From Syngnathus acus (lineage: Eukaryota > Chordata > Actinopteri > Syngnathiformes > Syngnathidae): 64,000 bases of DNA. Below, one piece after another: positions 23,594-35,700 of the stretch. The first letter of the stretch is position 1; each line of letters begins with the position of its first letter. The position numbers were made by a program, and so were the translations under genes. Under the pieces are notes generated by a model. The model was not told where the DNA came from. It was given only the letters and a program-made list of their open reading frames with translations, and made no database searches. The stretch is taken from the NCBI RefSeq assembly GCF_901709675.1, contig NC_051098.1:5470000-5533999 (forward strand). The letters run 5' to 3'.

Positions 23594-23703
23594 TTGCATT
23601 ACATACAAGTATTATGCATGGCAACACTATTATATTACCCTCAACTCTCATTGCATTACATACAAGTATTATGCAAGGCAGCACTATTATATTACTCTCA
23701 AGA
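23594..23703. repeat. 57-bp tandem duplication
   Basis: TTGCATTACATACAAGTATT begins at 23594 and again at 23651. The two copies differ by only a few bases (for example CATGGCAACACT against CAAGGCAGCACT). The 57-bp period is a multiple of three, which makes a repetitive open frame across it, but no coding signal supports that frame. Confidence 0.9.
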
Positions 23704-23837
23704 ACCCACAAACAAGGGCTCCAATTGAATTTCTAACTCTTGATTATCTATAATGCAGATTTGAGTATACAGTGAAACCTGTTACATACCTACCTGAAAT
23801 AGTTGTAAATTGACAATTGGGAGCATATGAGAAACAT

Positions 23838-24200
23838 CCATCCATCCATTTTCTGAACCGCTCAGTCCCCATGGGGGTCACGGGTGTGCTGGAGCCTATC
23901 CCAGCCGTCAACGGGCAGTAGGCGGGGAACACCCTGAACCGGTTGCCAGCCAATCGCAGGGCACACAGAGACAAACAACCATTCGCACTCGCACTCACAC
24001 CTAGGGACAATTTGGAGTGCTCAATCGACCTACCAAGCATGTTTTTGGGATGTGGGAGGAAACCGGAGTGCCCGGAGAAAACCCACGCGGGCCCGGGTAG
24101 AACATGCAAACTCCACACAGGGAGGGCCGGAGGTGGAATCGAACCCGCACCCTCCTAACTGTGAGGCGGACGTGCTACCCAGCGCGCCACCGAGCCGCCT
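23838..24200 (-). mobile_element. Complete tRNA-derived SINE with target-site duplication
   Basis: On the minus strand the head has an A box TGGCGCGCTGGGTAGC (24174-24189) and a perfect B box GGTTCGATTCC (24135-24145). Their spacing, near 45 bp, fits a tRNA-derived pol III promoter. The body has TTTTCTCCGGGCACTCCGG, GGCTGGCAACCGGTTCAGGG and GGGATAGGCTCCAGCACACC, and ends in AAAATGGATGGATGG. The element is flanked by CATATGAGAAACAT (23824-23837) and CATATGAAAAACAT (24201-24214), a 14-bp duplication with one mismatch. It is the best-preserved complete copy in the window and a reference for the other fragments. Mobilisation in trans by a LINE is known for SINEs and inferred here. Confidence 0.93.
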
Positions 24201-24270
24201 CATATGAAAAACATTCTTTTAGTTTTGATCAAAAGTACAATGTATGATTGCATCAGTGCAGATTATAGTA

Positions 24271-24470
24271 TACGGTGGACCTTGTCTAATGTAGGGGATA
24301 TGTTTCAGACCCACACACAACAGGTGAGAATCCATGATATAGGGAGACCATAAACAAGTAGTACTTGTAAATACTACTCCGCCCTTACACAATTTAAACA
24401 GATTTAAAACTATAAAAATACACTTCAAACTATAAAATACACTAAAACGAACACTAGAATGTATAGAATC
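24271..24470. mobile_element. Possible DNA-transposon fragment
   Basis: GGTGGACCTTGTCTAATG, ATGTTTCAGACCCACAC and GAGAATCCATGATATAGGG follow, from memory, a dispersed fish repeat that reports ...CTCGCTTAATGCGGG... in its intact form. The second end is not seen. Confidence 0.3.
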
Positions 24471-27347
24471 TACTTTATATATAGATTAACTTTTGTATTC
24501 AAATTTTTGATCCAACCAAGTTGATCCCACTTATTACTAAAAACTTGTTTTTCTATGGTGACCTGGCAAAGACAGGTAGCAGCGAAAACAAAAAGTTACA
24601 AAAAATCCAGACACAGTACAAGTCATAGCTATGAATCAATTGTAGCAGCAAGCGCATAGATAAAGTAATGAGTGAATGAGCCCGGGGGTCGCCAACACGG
24701 GCCATGCAACCGACGAGTACAACATGCTGACAACAGCTTTACAATTTGTAATGAACCTCAAAAACGCATGGTAGGCAGTATCATCTACTAGATGGAGATG
24801 CTGTGCAGAGGCATCATTGTACGAAAGTTGCAAAAAGTTGCATACACTAGCCACTTTTTTACATTACATTTTTATATCTTTGTAAACTACTTTAAAAAGC
24901 CTGATAGTGTGATGTGTGCCATTGGGAAGTCTGCAAGAGTTTCTAGGTGAGAGCTGTGGCCAACTTACCTCATTGATTATCAGCCTAAATCGACTACCCA
25001 CTAACCATGATGGTCATTTTTCAGCAAATCAAATAAGCACTTATTTATGTGTGTATGTATTCTTCTGATGTGTGGAATGGGGCAGGATTTATCGCAGACT
25101 CCATCGGGACCATGTGGGCTATGCTTCAAGGCAATGTTAAGGGGAAACGTGGCCCTCTAATTGGCCACACTTTGCTCAACAATAATGACTTTGAAACAGT
25201 AATAGGAGCATCACATTTCTCACAATAATATATTCAATTGATTCTTGAATTTTGGGCCATTTGTTTGGTAATTGTCAATTTTAAAACCCTGCAATATTTT
25301 CTTCTACCCTCTTATGAATGCAATTTCAGGCAAATCACCAAGAATGTGAGCAATGTGACAATATATCTCCACCTATGTGTGAGCCACTTATCTACTTAAT
25401 TAGCAAAACACTGACAAAAAATCTTTTTCGAAAAATCATTAGCTCTTATTACACAAGTACGTGGCAGACCTCTCCATCTTTATGAAACATGCAGCACTAG
25501 AAAAGCAAGCCTCTATAAGCAGAAGCCCCCCAAACAAACAACAAATTGAAAACAGATCTGGAGATACATGGGGGAGTAAAATGCCATTAAAATACTAAAA
25601 CAGAACATAAATCCAAATGTGTATGAAATACTATAACATCAGTGTTGCCAAATAATAAAGCTCTAAATAAACATTGCGAAATATATACTTCACGGTTGAA
25701 TCCCATCAAAAAAAATTGGGGCGTGCAGCATCTGCGAGGAGGAAACAGTTCGAGTCCCCCGGCGGACAAAAGTAATTGGCAACTATTTGTTTGAGGTACT
25801 TCTCTTATATTTGATAGCTATTGAGTAAAGCACAGAAATTACTTAAACTTTACCTCAAGGTGCGCAAAACTTCACCATGCCAGCTTCTCTCCATGCCTGA
25901 TGCATGTGTGTGGTCTGTTTCTTTCTGTGGTGTGTTTATGCTCTTCATATTAGAGACAAGTATTAAGTGTAACAGCAATCAACAACACTACAAATAATTA
26001 AAAAGTAGCAACAAGTTCATTCAAAGCCATTTTTCTGTTTTTGAAATCTTTATTTTTACACATCAGTGAATTTGCCATTTCCATCTCTGCCCAGTAAATC
26101 GACTTTCCTGTCCATCACAGGGAGATTCTACCCCAGAGCACTGCTTTTATCCACCTGTCCCATTTTCTCGTTTTACTTGGCAGAAGGAAAGAAAAAAACA
26201 CAGCTACAGTCACTTGAGGGTATTTTAACTGTGACACTTTGGATATTCCTACAAAACCAAATGTGGACCCATGTGTTACAACTACTAGGACATCGTTCAT
26301 GTTAGATCACTTTGACCTTGTCATGTTGTTGGCGCTTTGTCTGTTTTCAGTACACCTGCCAAACTAATCAGCCACCACAGACATTCAATGGTGATGCCAT
26401 CATTTCAAAAATTATAACAGTCTTGACTCAAACTACGGTGCAGACTGTATAAATTTAACATTAACCTGCTGGATGCTGCGCTTAATCAATTGATGAATAT
26501 TTGCATACTATGGATTTAATTGACGATGAAGATAGTATATTATTTCCAGGTAAGAGATATAGGCTACCTCGCAAATATTTAAAGACAGAAAGATAAACAT
26601 TTTGTGTCTTCTGATATACTTCTTCACTGTATCATGTTCCACTCTCGTCTTATCATCCCTCAGCCAAATGTGTTGACTTTCCTGTCCATCACAGGCAGCT
26701 TCTTCCCCGGAGCGTTTCTTTTTTTCCATCTGTTCTAGCTTTGTTCTCGCGCTTTGCTGGTTGTCTCTCTCTTATTTTTTTCTCCCCTGCAGGAGACTGT
26801 CAATTTTTAATAGTTTGGTTTTTTTGTCCTCTGCATTCATTTTCATATTAATAATAACAACAGTGAAAGTTATGTTTTCACAAAACGATAAAGGTCAAAT
26901 CAGCTTGCTACGTTTGAACTGTAAAGCTTGATATGGCTTGTCTTTTCACTGTGGTTTCGCCACAGCCGTCCATAACACAAATCCTTTTGAGAAATTAATA
27001 TTCTCAGTTATTAAAACTGAAGTTAAAAATGACTTGAGGAGGCAGACAAATGCAGACAAATAGTGCCAGTCAAGAAAAGAACTTTACAAATTAGAATTTG
27101 TTGACCTAATCAGATAATGACCTCCAGCAGGCACAATGGCAGTCATCTCTGCCCTGGGGCTTGTCTGCTTGCTTCTTTCAGGTTGGAGGTGAGTCTCAAG
27201 GTCTTTATCTTAAGTCAGAGTGTAGCTGTAAATGTGGTTACTTAGACAAGCAGATTGGAACACTGTCTGCAATAATGAGGGTGTTATGCAGGTCTACTAA
27301 AATAAAGGAGCTATGTTATTAAAAAGAAAAAAAAAAAAAGCTCTCCA
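24471..27347. other. Long non-coding stretch, no gene recognised
   Basis: About 2.9 kb of AT-rich DNA. A GTCGCCAACACGGGCC motif near 24688 may belong to another DNA element, but no matching end is found. The open frames have no domain that I can name. A TTCGAGTCCCC match near 25755 is not part of a tRNA fold. Confidence 0.5.
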
Positions 27348-28202
27348 GGGCCTGATTTACCAAGATTCCCACTAGCCGATCCTAAATTGCATGTTCAATC
27401 ACTCCAACAGATTGTGTGTGTGGGGGGGGGTATCGTAATTGAACAAATGTTTTGTGCTTCAGGTAGTCCAAATGGTTCTTACCATGAAAAATATCAGCAA
27501 GCGCACAGCAAGTGCAAAATGCAGCTTGAAGTGGATAATTTTGGAGAAGCAGAGGAATACTTAAAGCCAATGTTTGGTATAGGTGAACTGGTCTGGAGTG
27601 CATTTTAATTTGATGTATTAGCCCATCCAGTGTAAAACTGGTTATACAATGCAGGACATCACACCCAAAAGAATACTATGGAAGAGGTCAGTTGTTAAGA
27701 CCTACACAAAATAAGCCAACCAATCACATGGCAATGCAAAGTTAAAGAGTTTTGTCTTTGGCAATATGGTATGACTCCTTGTGATTGGCTCCAAATTTGA
27801 CCCTCGATCATTCAGAAGCTCCAAAATTGCATTGCTCAATAATTGATTTTTATGATTGTTATTTCAGGCATTTCAAAAAGGTTTACACGAGCAGAAGAGT
27901 TCTCCCCGACGCCTCTCATTTTGCCTTGACCGTGCTGACACAGCTGTGCGTGTGGGTTTCCACTTGCCTTTCAGAAGAGGTATTTAAAGACGCAAAATCA
28001 GTCATCACAATTTGTTGAAGAATCACATTGCGTGTGCTAAACTCATTGATTTGCATTTCTGGTATTCCTCGCACAACATACAAAATGAACTGCACAGTAG
28101 TGATGGTTTGTTTGGTTGTTTGAGCAGCTTCCACATCTGCTTGTATGAGCAATTAAGTTTGCACTGTTTTTTGCTCTTTCAAACCTTTGATAATTCAGGC
28201 CC
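27348..28202. mobile_element. DNA-transposon-like element with GGGCCTGA inverted ends
   Basis: The left end is GGGCCTGATTTACCAAGATT and the reverse complement of the right end is GGGCCTGAATTATCAAAGGT. The ends pair over about 20 bp with some mismatches. The 855-bp interior holds no recognisable transposase. The same end motif occurs at 49290-49970 and, decayed, at 62841. No target duplication is convincing, so the superfamily is open. Confidence 0.6.
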
Positions 28203-28770
28203 TAAAAAGGCACTCAAAGAATAATTCAACCTAGCGATGGTCTTAGCTCGGCAGTAACCAAGAGAATGATATCACAGATAACAGCTGCTATAATTAATTT
28301 CCTTTATTGGGCAGCTAGCTTCAGCCTTAGATAAGCACAAATAAAGAGACAGCATAACCATAGCAAAATCAACGTAGAGCTCCTTTGATCAAGCTGAGTG
28401 GGCCCAGACATTTAATTAGGAAGCCTGACATGGCTGATGGGAGATGGGTGAACACATTTTTGCTGTTTTTGAATTTTCCAACAAGCAACAGATTTAAAAA
28501 AAGAATCATCTTGTGTTGGTTATATATGTGTGTATAGGGAAATTGAGTTTGGGGGGAAAAAGGAAAAAAAGTGTATCAAATCAGGCATTTTACCGAATTC
28601 ACACAAGTAAGAATTAACGTTGCACTTTTGGACTGAGAAAATGCTGTGTACGCTAAAGCATATTACTAATTTATATTCTGTATATTTATTTTCAATTTCC
28701 ATTTCTGTCACTCTGTAAATGTGGATCACTTTGACAACGTAAAATTTCCAGATAAAAAACTAATCATACA
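28203..28770. other. Non-coding stretch, nothing recognised
   Basis: The stretch has unique-looking DNA. The part at 28310-28500 is rather balanced in composition and free of repeats, but I cannot tell conserved non-coding DNA from neutral DNA without alignment. Confidence 0.45.
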
Positions 28771-28920
28771 TAGTGGTGCCTTGAGATACTAATTTATACT
28801 TGTGAAGTTAAATTGGAACCCTGACTATGTTCGCAACCCAGACCATTTACATCTCAAATCATGTCCGCATTTAAATAAATACAACTGCCATTAATCGGTT
28901 ACAGACTGTTTTTCTCAAAT
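28771..28920. mobile_element. Possible end of the CAG(T)GGCCTTGAGATA-type DNA element
   Basis: TAGTGGTGCCTTGAGATACT resembles the left end at 1612. TTAATCGGTTACAGACTG further in fits the same kind of element. No right-hand end is found. Confidence 0.35.
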
Positions 28921-30936
28921 ATAAAAAAATAAATGTAGTGTATTCAAATTACTGATTATAAAATACTGTCTTCGTGTATTGTTACACATTTGTGCTCTGA
29001 CCTCCGTTGTTCAAAGGGTAACAACACCGCTGCACTGATTCTGCACCAATACACAACTTTCCCATAATGGTGTAATTGGTATAAAAATGCTGTTTAGTTC
29101 TCATTTATACTCATATACAGTATACTGTGACTCAATTACATAGGTGTGCTCCTAGCTAAAGAGCAAAAACTATATAGGAGACGACATAGGTGCCTGAGGC
29201 CGAAAATGTGTTTTTTAGATGCATATTTACAACTTTATTCACTCATACTATCAATCAAAAAGTGTTAGGTGAATTTTCCTGAGGAAAATGACAACATGAG
29301 AAGCAATATGATTGAAAAACTTTCTTGCAGAGTGAAATGGAAACTGAAGAGAGGGGCAGGTGAGAAACTATCAAAGCAGTAAAAAAGAGAAGCAAAATGT
29401 AATATGTGACTGGAAAGATGACATGGAAAAGATGAAAAATAAGAGAAGTGCAGGTTCGACAGTGAAGACAGAAGGACGGAGAGGAAAATGTGCAAGGACA
29501 CCCCCCACTGCTTAAACGAGATCAGTCACTGTTGGGTTGATGATACCTGTGAAGGACACCCGTTGGCACGGAGTAGATGGTCAAATTTGTGTTGCTGTGT
29601 GCATTCCATTACAATACGTTATTAGCGAACACACACGCATGCACGAACATGTGCGCATGCACACACACACATGCACAGCTTTGATATTTACATTTATATA
29701 TTTACATACGGTAATGCAAAAAACAGCTGCCATATAACACAAAGAACTGTGTGTGTGTGTGCGTGTGCGTGCGTGCGGCCCCTCCACAAAATGCAGAATC
29801 ATTAAAAAAACAAAAAAAAAAACATGAAACCTTGTAGGTGTAAAGGAAGGTGGTAGGTGGGAAGTGTTTCATGTTGATCCACATGGGGCTGTGGTGGTGT
29901 AGGAAGTATTGATGAAAAACAATAAGAGAATGAGTGATAGAAAACAAAGAGTACGGAAAGCAACTTCAGATCAGTACAAACAAGAAAGCTACAGAGCACA
30001 AAAGATATACAGTATAGTGTTTTTGTGCACTTATGAGACTGTCATGATCATTTCTGAACACTCTGCCATTAAACTGTGGAATATTACAGCAACATTACCA
30101 AGTTGTAATTTATATTGTACCAGCTCATTCCCTCAGGCCGCACAAAATATTTCATCCAAAAGAATATGAAGTTGGCTCCTTGTAATGGAGCTAAATTGTT
30201 TCTGTGATGCATAATTTGTGGTGGATGTATTCGTATTCAATATTTCACAATATTTTTTTTTTTTTGTTAACTACGTTTTACGTGATATAAAAGACACATG
30301 CAGACTATAATTACCAGCCTGTGCAGCACTACAGTCTATGCTTGTGCACTTGGGTCTTTGTACTTTTCTCTGTCACACAAAAAACCTGAAACAACCAAAC
30401 ATTTTCCAGTAGAAAATTGAATTATTTGTACAGACTATATACATATATATAATGTATAAATCTAAATAATGCTATATACATGGTTCCTATAAAGTAGAGC
30501 ACAAAAACTAAGGGAATTTGTGCTTGTTGGATTATTTCTTTGTTATAACAATACTTGTTAGCAATAAATCTTAAATCACGGACTCCTTCGCCTGCCCAAC
30601 AACATGCCTGATCTACATTAGCGTAACAAAGGACCCTGAAAACATGTCTTTCTGAAAAAACAAACAAACATGACTTTCTATACCACGCGCTTTCGGGGTT
30701 AACGCGATTACCCAATTCTGGACCCGAAAGTCCGCGTAAAATCGAGATTTGGTTGTATTTTGCTATTGCCATTAACTACCCTATGGTAGAGATGTTAGAG
30801 CCTAAAATAAAAGTGTGGAGAAGACACAGATAATGCTATGCTGATTGCTGCACTGATAGAGTAACATTGTTTAGTGAAGATAGTGTGATTGTGTGCCCCC
30901 CCAGTGGAAAAAATCACTTCGTCATTACGTCATCCT
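28921..30936. other. Non-coding stretch with CA/TG-rich patches
   Basis: A TG run lies at 29749-29776 and CA-rich DNA near 29626-29670. Poly-A and poly-T runs occur near 29805 and 30250. No gene is recognised, although small open frames are many on both strands. Confidence 0.5.
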
Positions 30937-30937
30937 T

Positions 30938-30994
30938 GGAGGCAATCTCAATGGAGAGAGATATCAAGATGAGATTCTACAACCCATGGCTGAG
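30938..30994 (+). pseudogene. Short Tc1-like transposase scrap
   Basis: The plus-strand frame reads GGNLNGERYQDEILQPMAE. From memory this resembles a block between the second and third catalytic acidic residues of fish Tc1-like transposases, usually close to DGNLNAQRYCDEILRP. No further homology is visible on either side, and the terminal repeats are not found. The match is short, so it could be chance. Confidence 0.4.
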
Positions 30995-32713
30995 CAACCT
31001 CAACCATACGAGATTGGTTGCCAACCAGCTTTGAGGAAAACAAGTTCCTTTTATGTTCTGTCCTTTAATCGACAAACACAGTGTCCAGTAAGCATTGCAT
31101 AAAGTCCAAATGTGATACTATTTACATAAGCTGAGCGCTTCAGCTCCCCCTTGGCTCTACTAAGCTCCAACTGCACAAGGTCACAGGAACTGATGGGTTG
31201 CTCAATCAAGCAGCCTGTTTTACCCCCATCCATCCAAAATCTGTTAAGTACATACTTAATCCTTACAGTACATGGGCTAGGGGGTTGGCTTGAAAACTAT
31301 CTTCCTGCAGGCATCTTGAAATCTGTAATGTGTTTGAATATTTTCAGTCTGTAACTTCAAAATAGTGCAGAACATTAGTGTTTTGCATTTGTATTTTTAT
31401 CAATATTTTACGAATGCAATAATTTATGGTGCCATATGTGTCAAAAACATTGCATTCAGGATCGAGAATTATTGCCCACAGAAATTCGCTTTTTGATTTG
31501 GTCAAGCATCAACTCAATAGGCACTGGTGGAGAAAAATTGGAAAATACCCAAAAGTCAATTATCTGGCCTGGCACTAGGGGGTCCAAACATATTTCGGGG
31601 CTATCCCCAGAGTCAATTTGTCAACCAAGTCACGCATCAGTACATCTCTTCATATGGTGCATTAGACTACCATAGCAAGAATTGCATTGCTAGGTACAAC
31701 TGTGACGAATAAACATATGACGATTAAAAATCTTCAATCGAAAGACGCGTCATCTCACAGAAGGACACAAACAAATGTTGAAAGAGGTCACAATGCAGTA
31801 ATCTTTTGGGGTTTTCTCTCGATCACGTTACTGCGTGCACGCACACGCGACACATTATGTTGACTCCTCCGATGTCACACATAAGACAAAAAATAGAAAT
31901 AGTGCTGGTTATTTATTAAATATTAAACAGCATCACTCTAATGGATGGTATACAGAAAGTAGAGCCTCGAAAGAGAGAGAGGGAGCGAGCAAGTGAAGAC
32001 AGCTTAAAAGGCCGGCAGTTTAATGCATCACTTATCAGTGGCAATGTTATGACTATGTCTGCAACCATCTTGATCGACAATAAAACCACTTACGTATACA
32101 CAGCACCATAGCACTTGCATTACATGTGTGTCTTGATGTGCGTGCACTTGGGCAAGTATAATTGGCTCTCCACTAAGTCCTGCTAAGCCCGACATTATTG
32201 AGAGCTGACACTTTTGGATAGATGACTCCACAGCACAACATGGATGCTTAGGGAGCAACTGAGAGATAAATGAACGGGAGAGGAAACGCTGAGTAAAATC
32301 TCATAAAATCTAGGTCTTCATGGGAATAAATGATGTTAAAAATACTGAAGAGGGCCCATTACCATATATTATAACATAGTGCAGTGAGAGCAGCAAAAGT
32401 AGTCAGGCTCAAGCTTTAACTTGCTGAAGTTCTGTTTCATTTACTGTAGGAGCATTTGAAGCTCCATGAATATTATAACCTACCATGGAGTACTTTATAT
32501 ATATTCTTGACAATTGTGGTTTTGTGACAAATTACACACTATTTTACATTGTACAGAATTTTGCAGCATTATATTGCGAAGCCGTTTTAGGATTTACTGT
32601 TTTACCATGTCAAAATAACTACTAGGAAAAAGGTCCTAAAATAGTAGTGGTGGCCTAAGACTGTTGTTGCAGTTGTTACAATCCCATTGCACACTATTCA
32701 CTCGCTCACGCAT
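30995..32713. other. Non-coding stretch, nothing recognised
   Basis: Short overlapping open frames only. No repeats that I can name, apart from purine-rich DNA at 31968-31995. Confidence 0.45.
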
Positions 32714-32790
32714 AGTCAACTGGGATAGGCTCCATTTACCTGTGACCCAGTTGAGAACAGTATAACAAATGGACAAAGGAATGTATTCTA
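32714..32790 (+). mobile_element. SINE 3' fragment
   Basis: GTCAACTGGGATAGGCTCCA followed by CCTGTGACCCAG and ACAAATGGACAAAGG matches the 3' body and tail start of the local SINE. Confidence 0.55.
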
Positions 32791-35700
32791 TAGGATGTTA
32801 AATTAATGAAGACTTCATGCCTTCCGTAATGAGGATACTGGGGATATAGCCGTTACAGCAAATTGACTTGTGGTTACAAACGTTTGATTGGCCAAGCGTG
32901 TAAATCAAATATGAATTTCTGCAAAACATCTAAATTAGAATCATCACATATAGTTTCATGTCATAAGGATGTCTGTTTTATCATTCATATTTTTGAGGTC
33001 ACATATGTCTGGCAAAGCACAGTATATTGCAGCTAACTTTATTACATGTATGTATACGCTGAGCAGTGCAAAGAGTCGAATGCAAGAGTACACATTCCCT
33101 GATAAAGAACATCTCTCATAACAACAAACAGGCAAGCACCTTCTGCCTTATTTATAATGCCTACAAGCGGAGGCAAGCTTTCTGCATCATTCTTACGCTG
33201 CATGCTTCGGTCTGTATGATGGCCACAACAAGGGCTTCTTTAGTAAGGCTGTAAACACAGACCAGTCTACAAGACATTTTCTCAACAACTGTCAGTTCAT
33301 AAGATGCAAGCAGAGAGGAAGCCAGCCATCCTTTTTACATTGTTGGAAATAAAATGAAGTGAGCCTGAAAGAAAGTCAAGTGAGAAAATAAGATTTAATT
33401 AGCTTGAGTCAGAGGTGAGGTGAAAGAAGCATAGGAAAGTTGCAGTGGGACATTCTGGCAGTTGCAACCTGCCATCACACATCTCGTGGAATGTGTGGGT
33501 GGTGTGATACTTGAATATGCACTGTGATAACATTCATTAAAGAAATCCAAGCGGCATTGCTATTTCCATCTATGTGCTCAGGAACTATCATTGGTGCAGA
33601 GAAACAATGTGGTAGTCACAATGGTGCTACATCAATGTGACATTTTGTTTGTTGTAGTTTTGCCATTCTTCAAACTTCAAAAGCACAAAGGCTCACATGG
33701 CTATTTTGATCAGTTGTGCTGACTATTACCGGATTTTTAAAAAAAAAGCTACAGATTTAGCACCTTGAAGTTATTTATTTGAGAATTTCTCATGATGACC
33801 AATGAAAATAATTTTATTATCAGAAAACCCATTTTGGGCATTTCATAATTGACACGAGACATTAAAATGCATTTGTCTAAGTATAGGCTGTTACAAAAGA
33901 GCAGATCCATATTCTCTACAATAATTTACGTGGTTGCTAGGTAGAGATACTGAAGGATTTGGGAGATAAAAGTGACTGCATAGATCAGCACATACAGTTA
34001 TTGACGAAGTCTTGCGTGGTTGGTGATACTCAAGAGGGCTTCATCTGATACAAAACGAAGTCAAAAGTAGCTTAAAAAAAGCTGGGCATCCATTTTACAA
34101 TCCACCTTCCATTTCTTGTTCGCTGTCACTCCTTCTCTGAAACATGAAATGCATCCAGTGAACAAAGTCAGCTCAAGAAGCAGTCGGATGCTCAAAGCAT
34201 TTACAAATGGGTTAAATCTTTGAACTGTGGACTAGAGCTTTCCTCAGCCTTTTGATTCAGACATTTATTTTCTCAATACTCCTGCCCCGTGGAGATTATT
34301 CTGACACTTTGCCTTCTCACATTTCTTTTTAGGTGAGGTGTAAGGTCAGACAGTTTGGTATAAACGCTTGTGCGTATGTCACCTCTCAGAAGCACTCGCT
34401 CAATCTCATTTAGTGCAACTATCTGTTCTAGGACTGCCTCGTTAAATAAATAAACACTGGTATAGAGGAACATGAAAGTATTCTCAGATTCAGTATTCAT
34501 ATAGTTTACAGAAGCCAAGAATGGTAGGTATCAGCGAAATTACCCCAGTAGTAGTTGTGGATAATTTTAGCTACATTTTACCACAATTTTGCTATAATCT
34601 ACTCGGCTTTGTCAATTGTTGAGGGCAATTTTCCACTTCATAACAGTACTGCCTTTGTAGAAGTCAGGAGACATTTGATCAAACAACAATAGAAGAGTGT
34701 GTGTTATTCAATCTTTATTTTAACCTTTTGCTCTAAATTTTACTCACTGCAGTAATTTTGCACAGAACAGCGACGTTTAGACAGACTCAGTCATATCTTC
34801 TTTTCCTGAGTTTATTCAACATATGTCTCTTGGCCATGGTGAGACATCCAATTGAAATAGAGTAAGAACTGACTTCATATGTGGATCATAAATAAAATTG
34901 AATTCATAGCAGGACTGGCCGGAATAAGAAAATATTAGTAATGCTCCATACAGAGGTGGGTTTGAGCTGAAGATTAAAGATTACATCTTGTAAAATGGGC
35001 AAGGTTAGGCATCTCACAATCAAACTGAATATGGATAAGTATATTCTAACACAAGTATGTGTCGAGATGGACTTAACGAAGGATGACGAGTTCCGTGTAA
35101 AAAAGCGACTGACGTTGAAGTCAAGCCATGCGGTGAGTCAGCATCACTTAAGGCATGTTTTCTAGTTGTATTTCTGGAACTAAATCAGTTTGCCATTAAA
35201 AGCCCATCCACTGTGTTGATTTTGTTATTTTACACAAGGAAACCGCTCTTAAGATGTTTGAGGTGCCACTTAAGCAGAAAATAACATCAGTCACTGTTCT
35301 TTGTGATATAAAGTATTTAAAGTATTTTCAGTGAAACCAAACATTTTTGCAAATTACAAAATAACTGAAAAAACTTTTTTTTTTCATGAGAAAGTCTATT
35401 TTTATTTGGCAGTTTTGGAGTTTACAAATTCATTTAACACAATATTCTCTGTCTCAAATGATCATTACAAATGTTCTAAAAATGGCTGTCAGCTCTCTAC
35501 TCTGAAAACGCATAGCAGTAAATGAATTAGGTACAGCTTGAATAAACCTGCCTGTAAGTAACTGGAAGCCCAATGTTCAACGTCCAATAAAACATATTGC
35601 TGAACCACATGGGAACGGCTCTGACCTATTTTAGGTCTCTACCTTAAGTGGTGAATAGCTCTTCTCTGCCAGTGCAGTGTAATTTCAGCATGTTTGTTCT

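Noticed and set aside
24130-24200. A possible tRNA gene on the minus strand
   Set aside because: The A and B boxes are good, but the sequence continues into the SINE body and lacks a tRNA 3' acceptor end; it is the SINE promoter.
25745-25762. TTCGAGTCCCC as a tRNA B box
   Set aside because: There is no A box at suitable distance and no acceptor stem.
27785-28018. A 77-codon frame as a transposase fragment
   Set aside because: It lies inside the GGGCCTGA-ended element, but I could not match it to any transposase motif.
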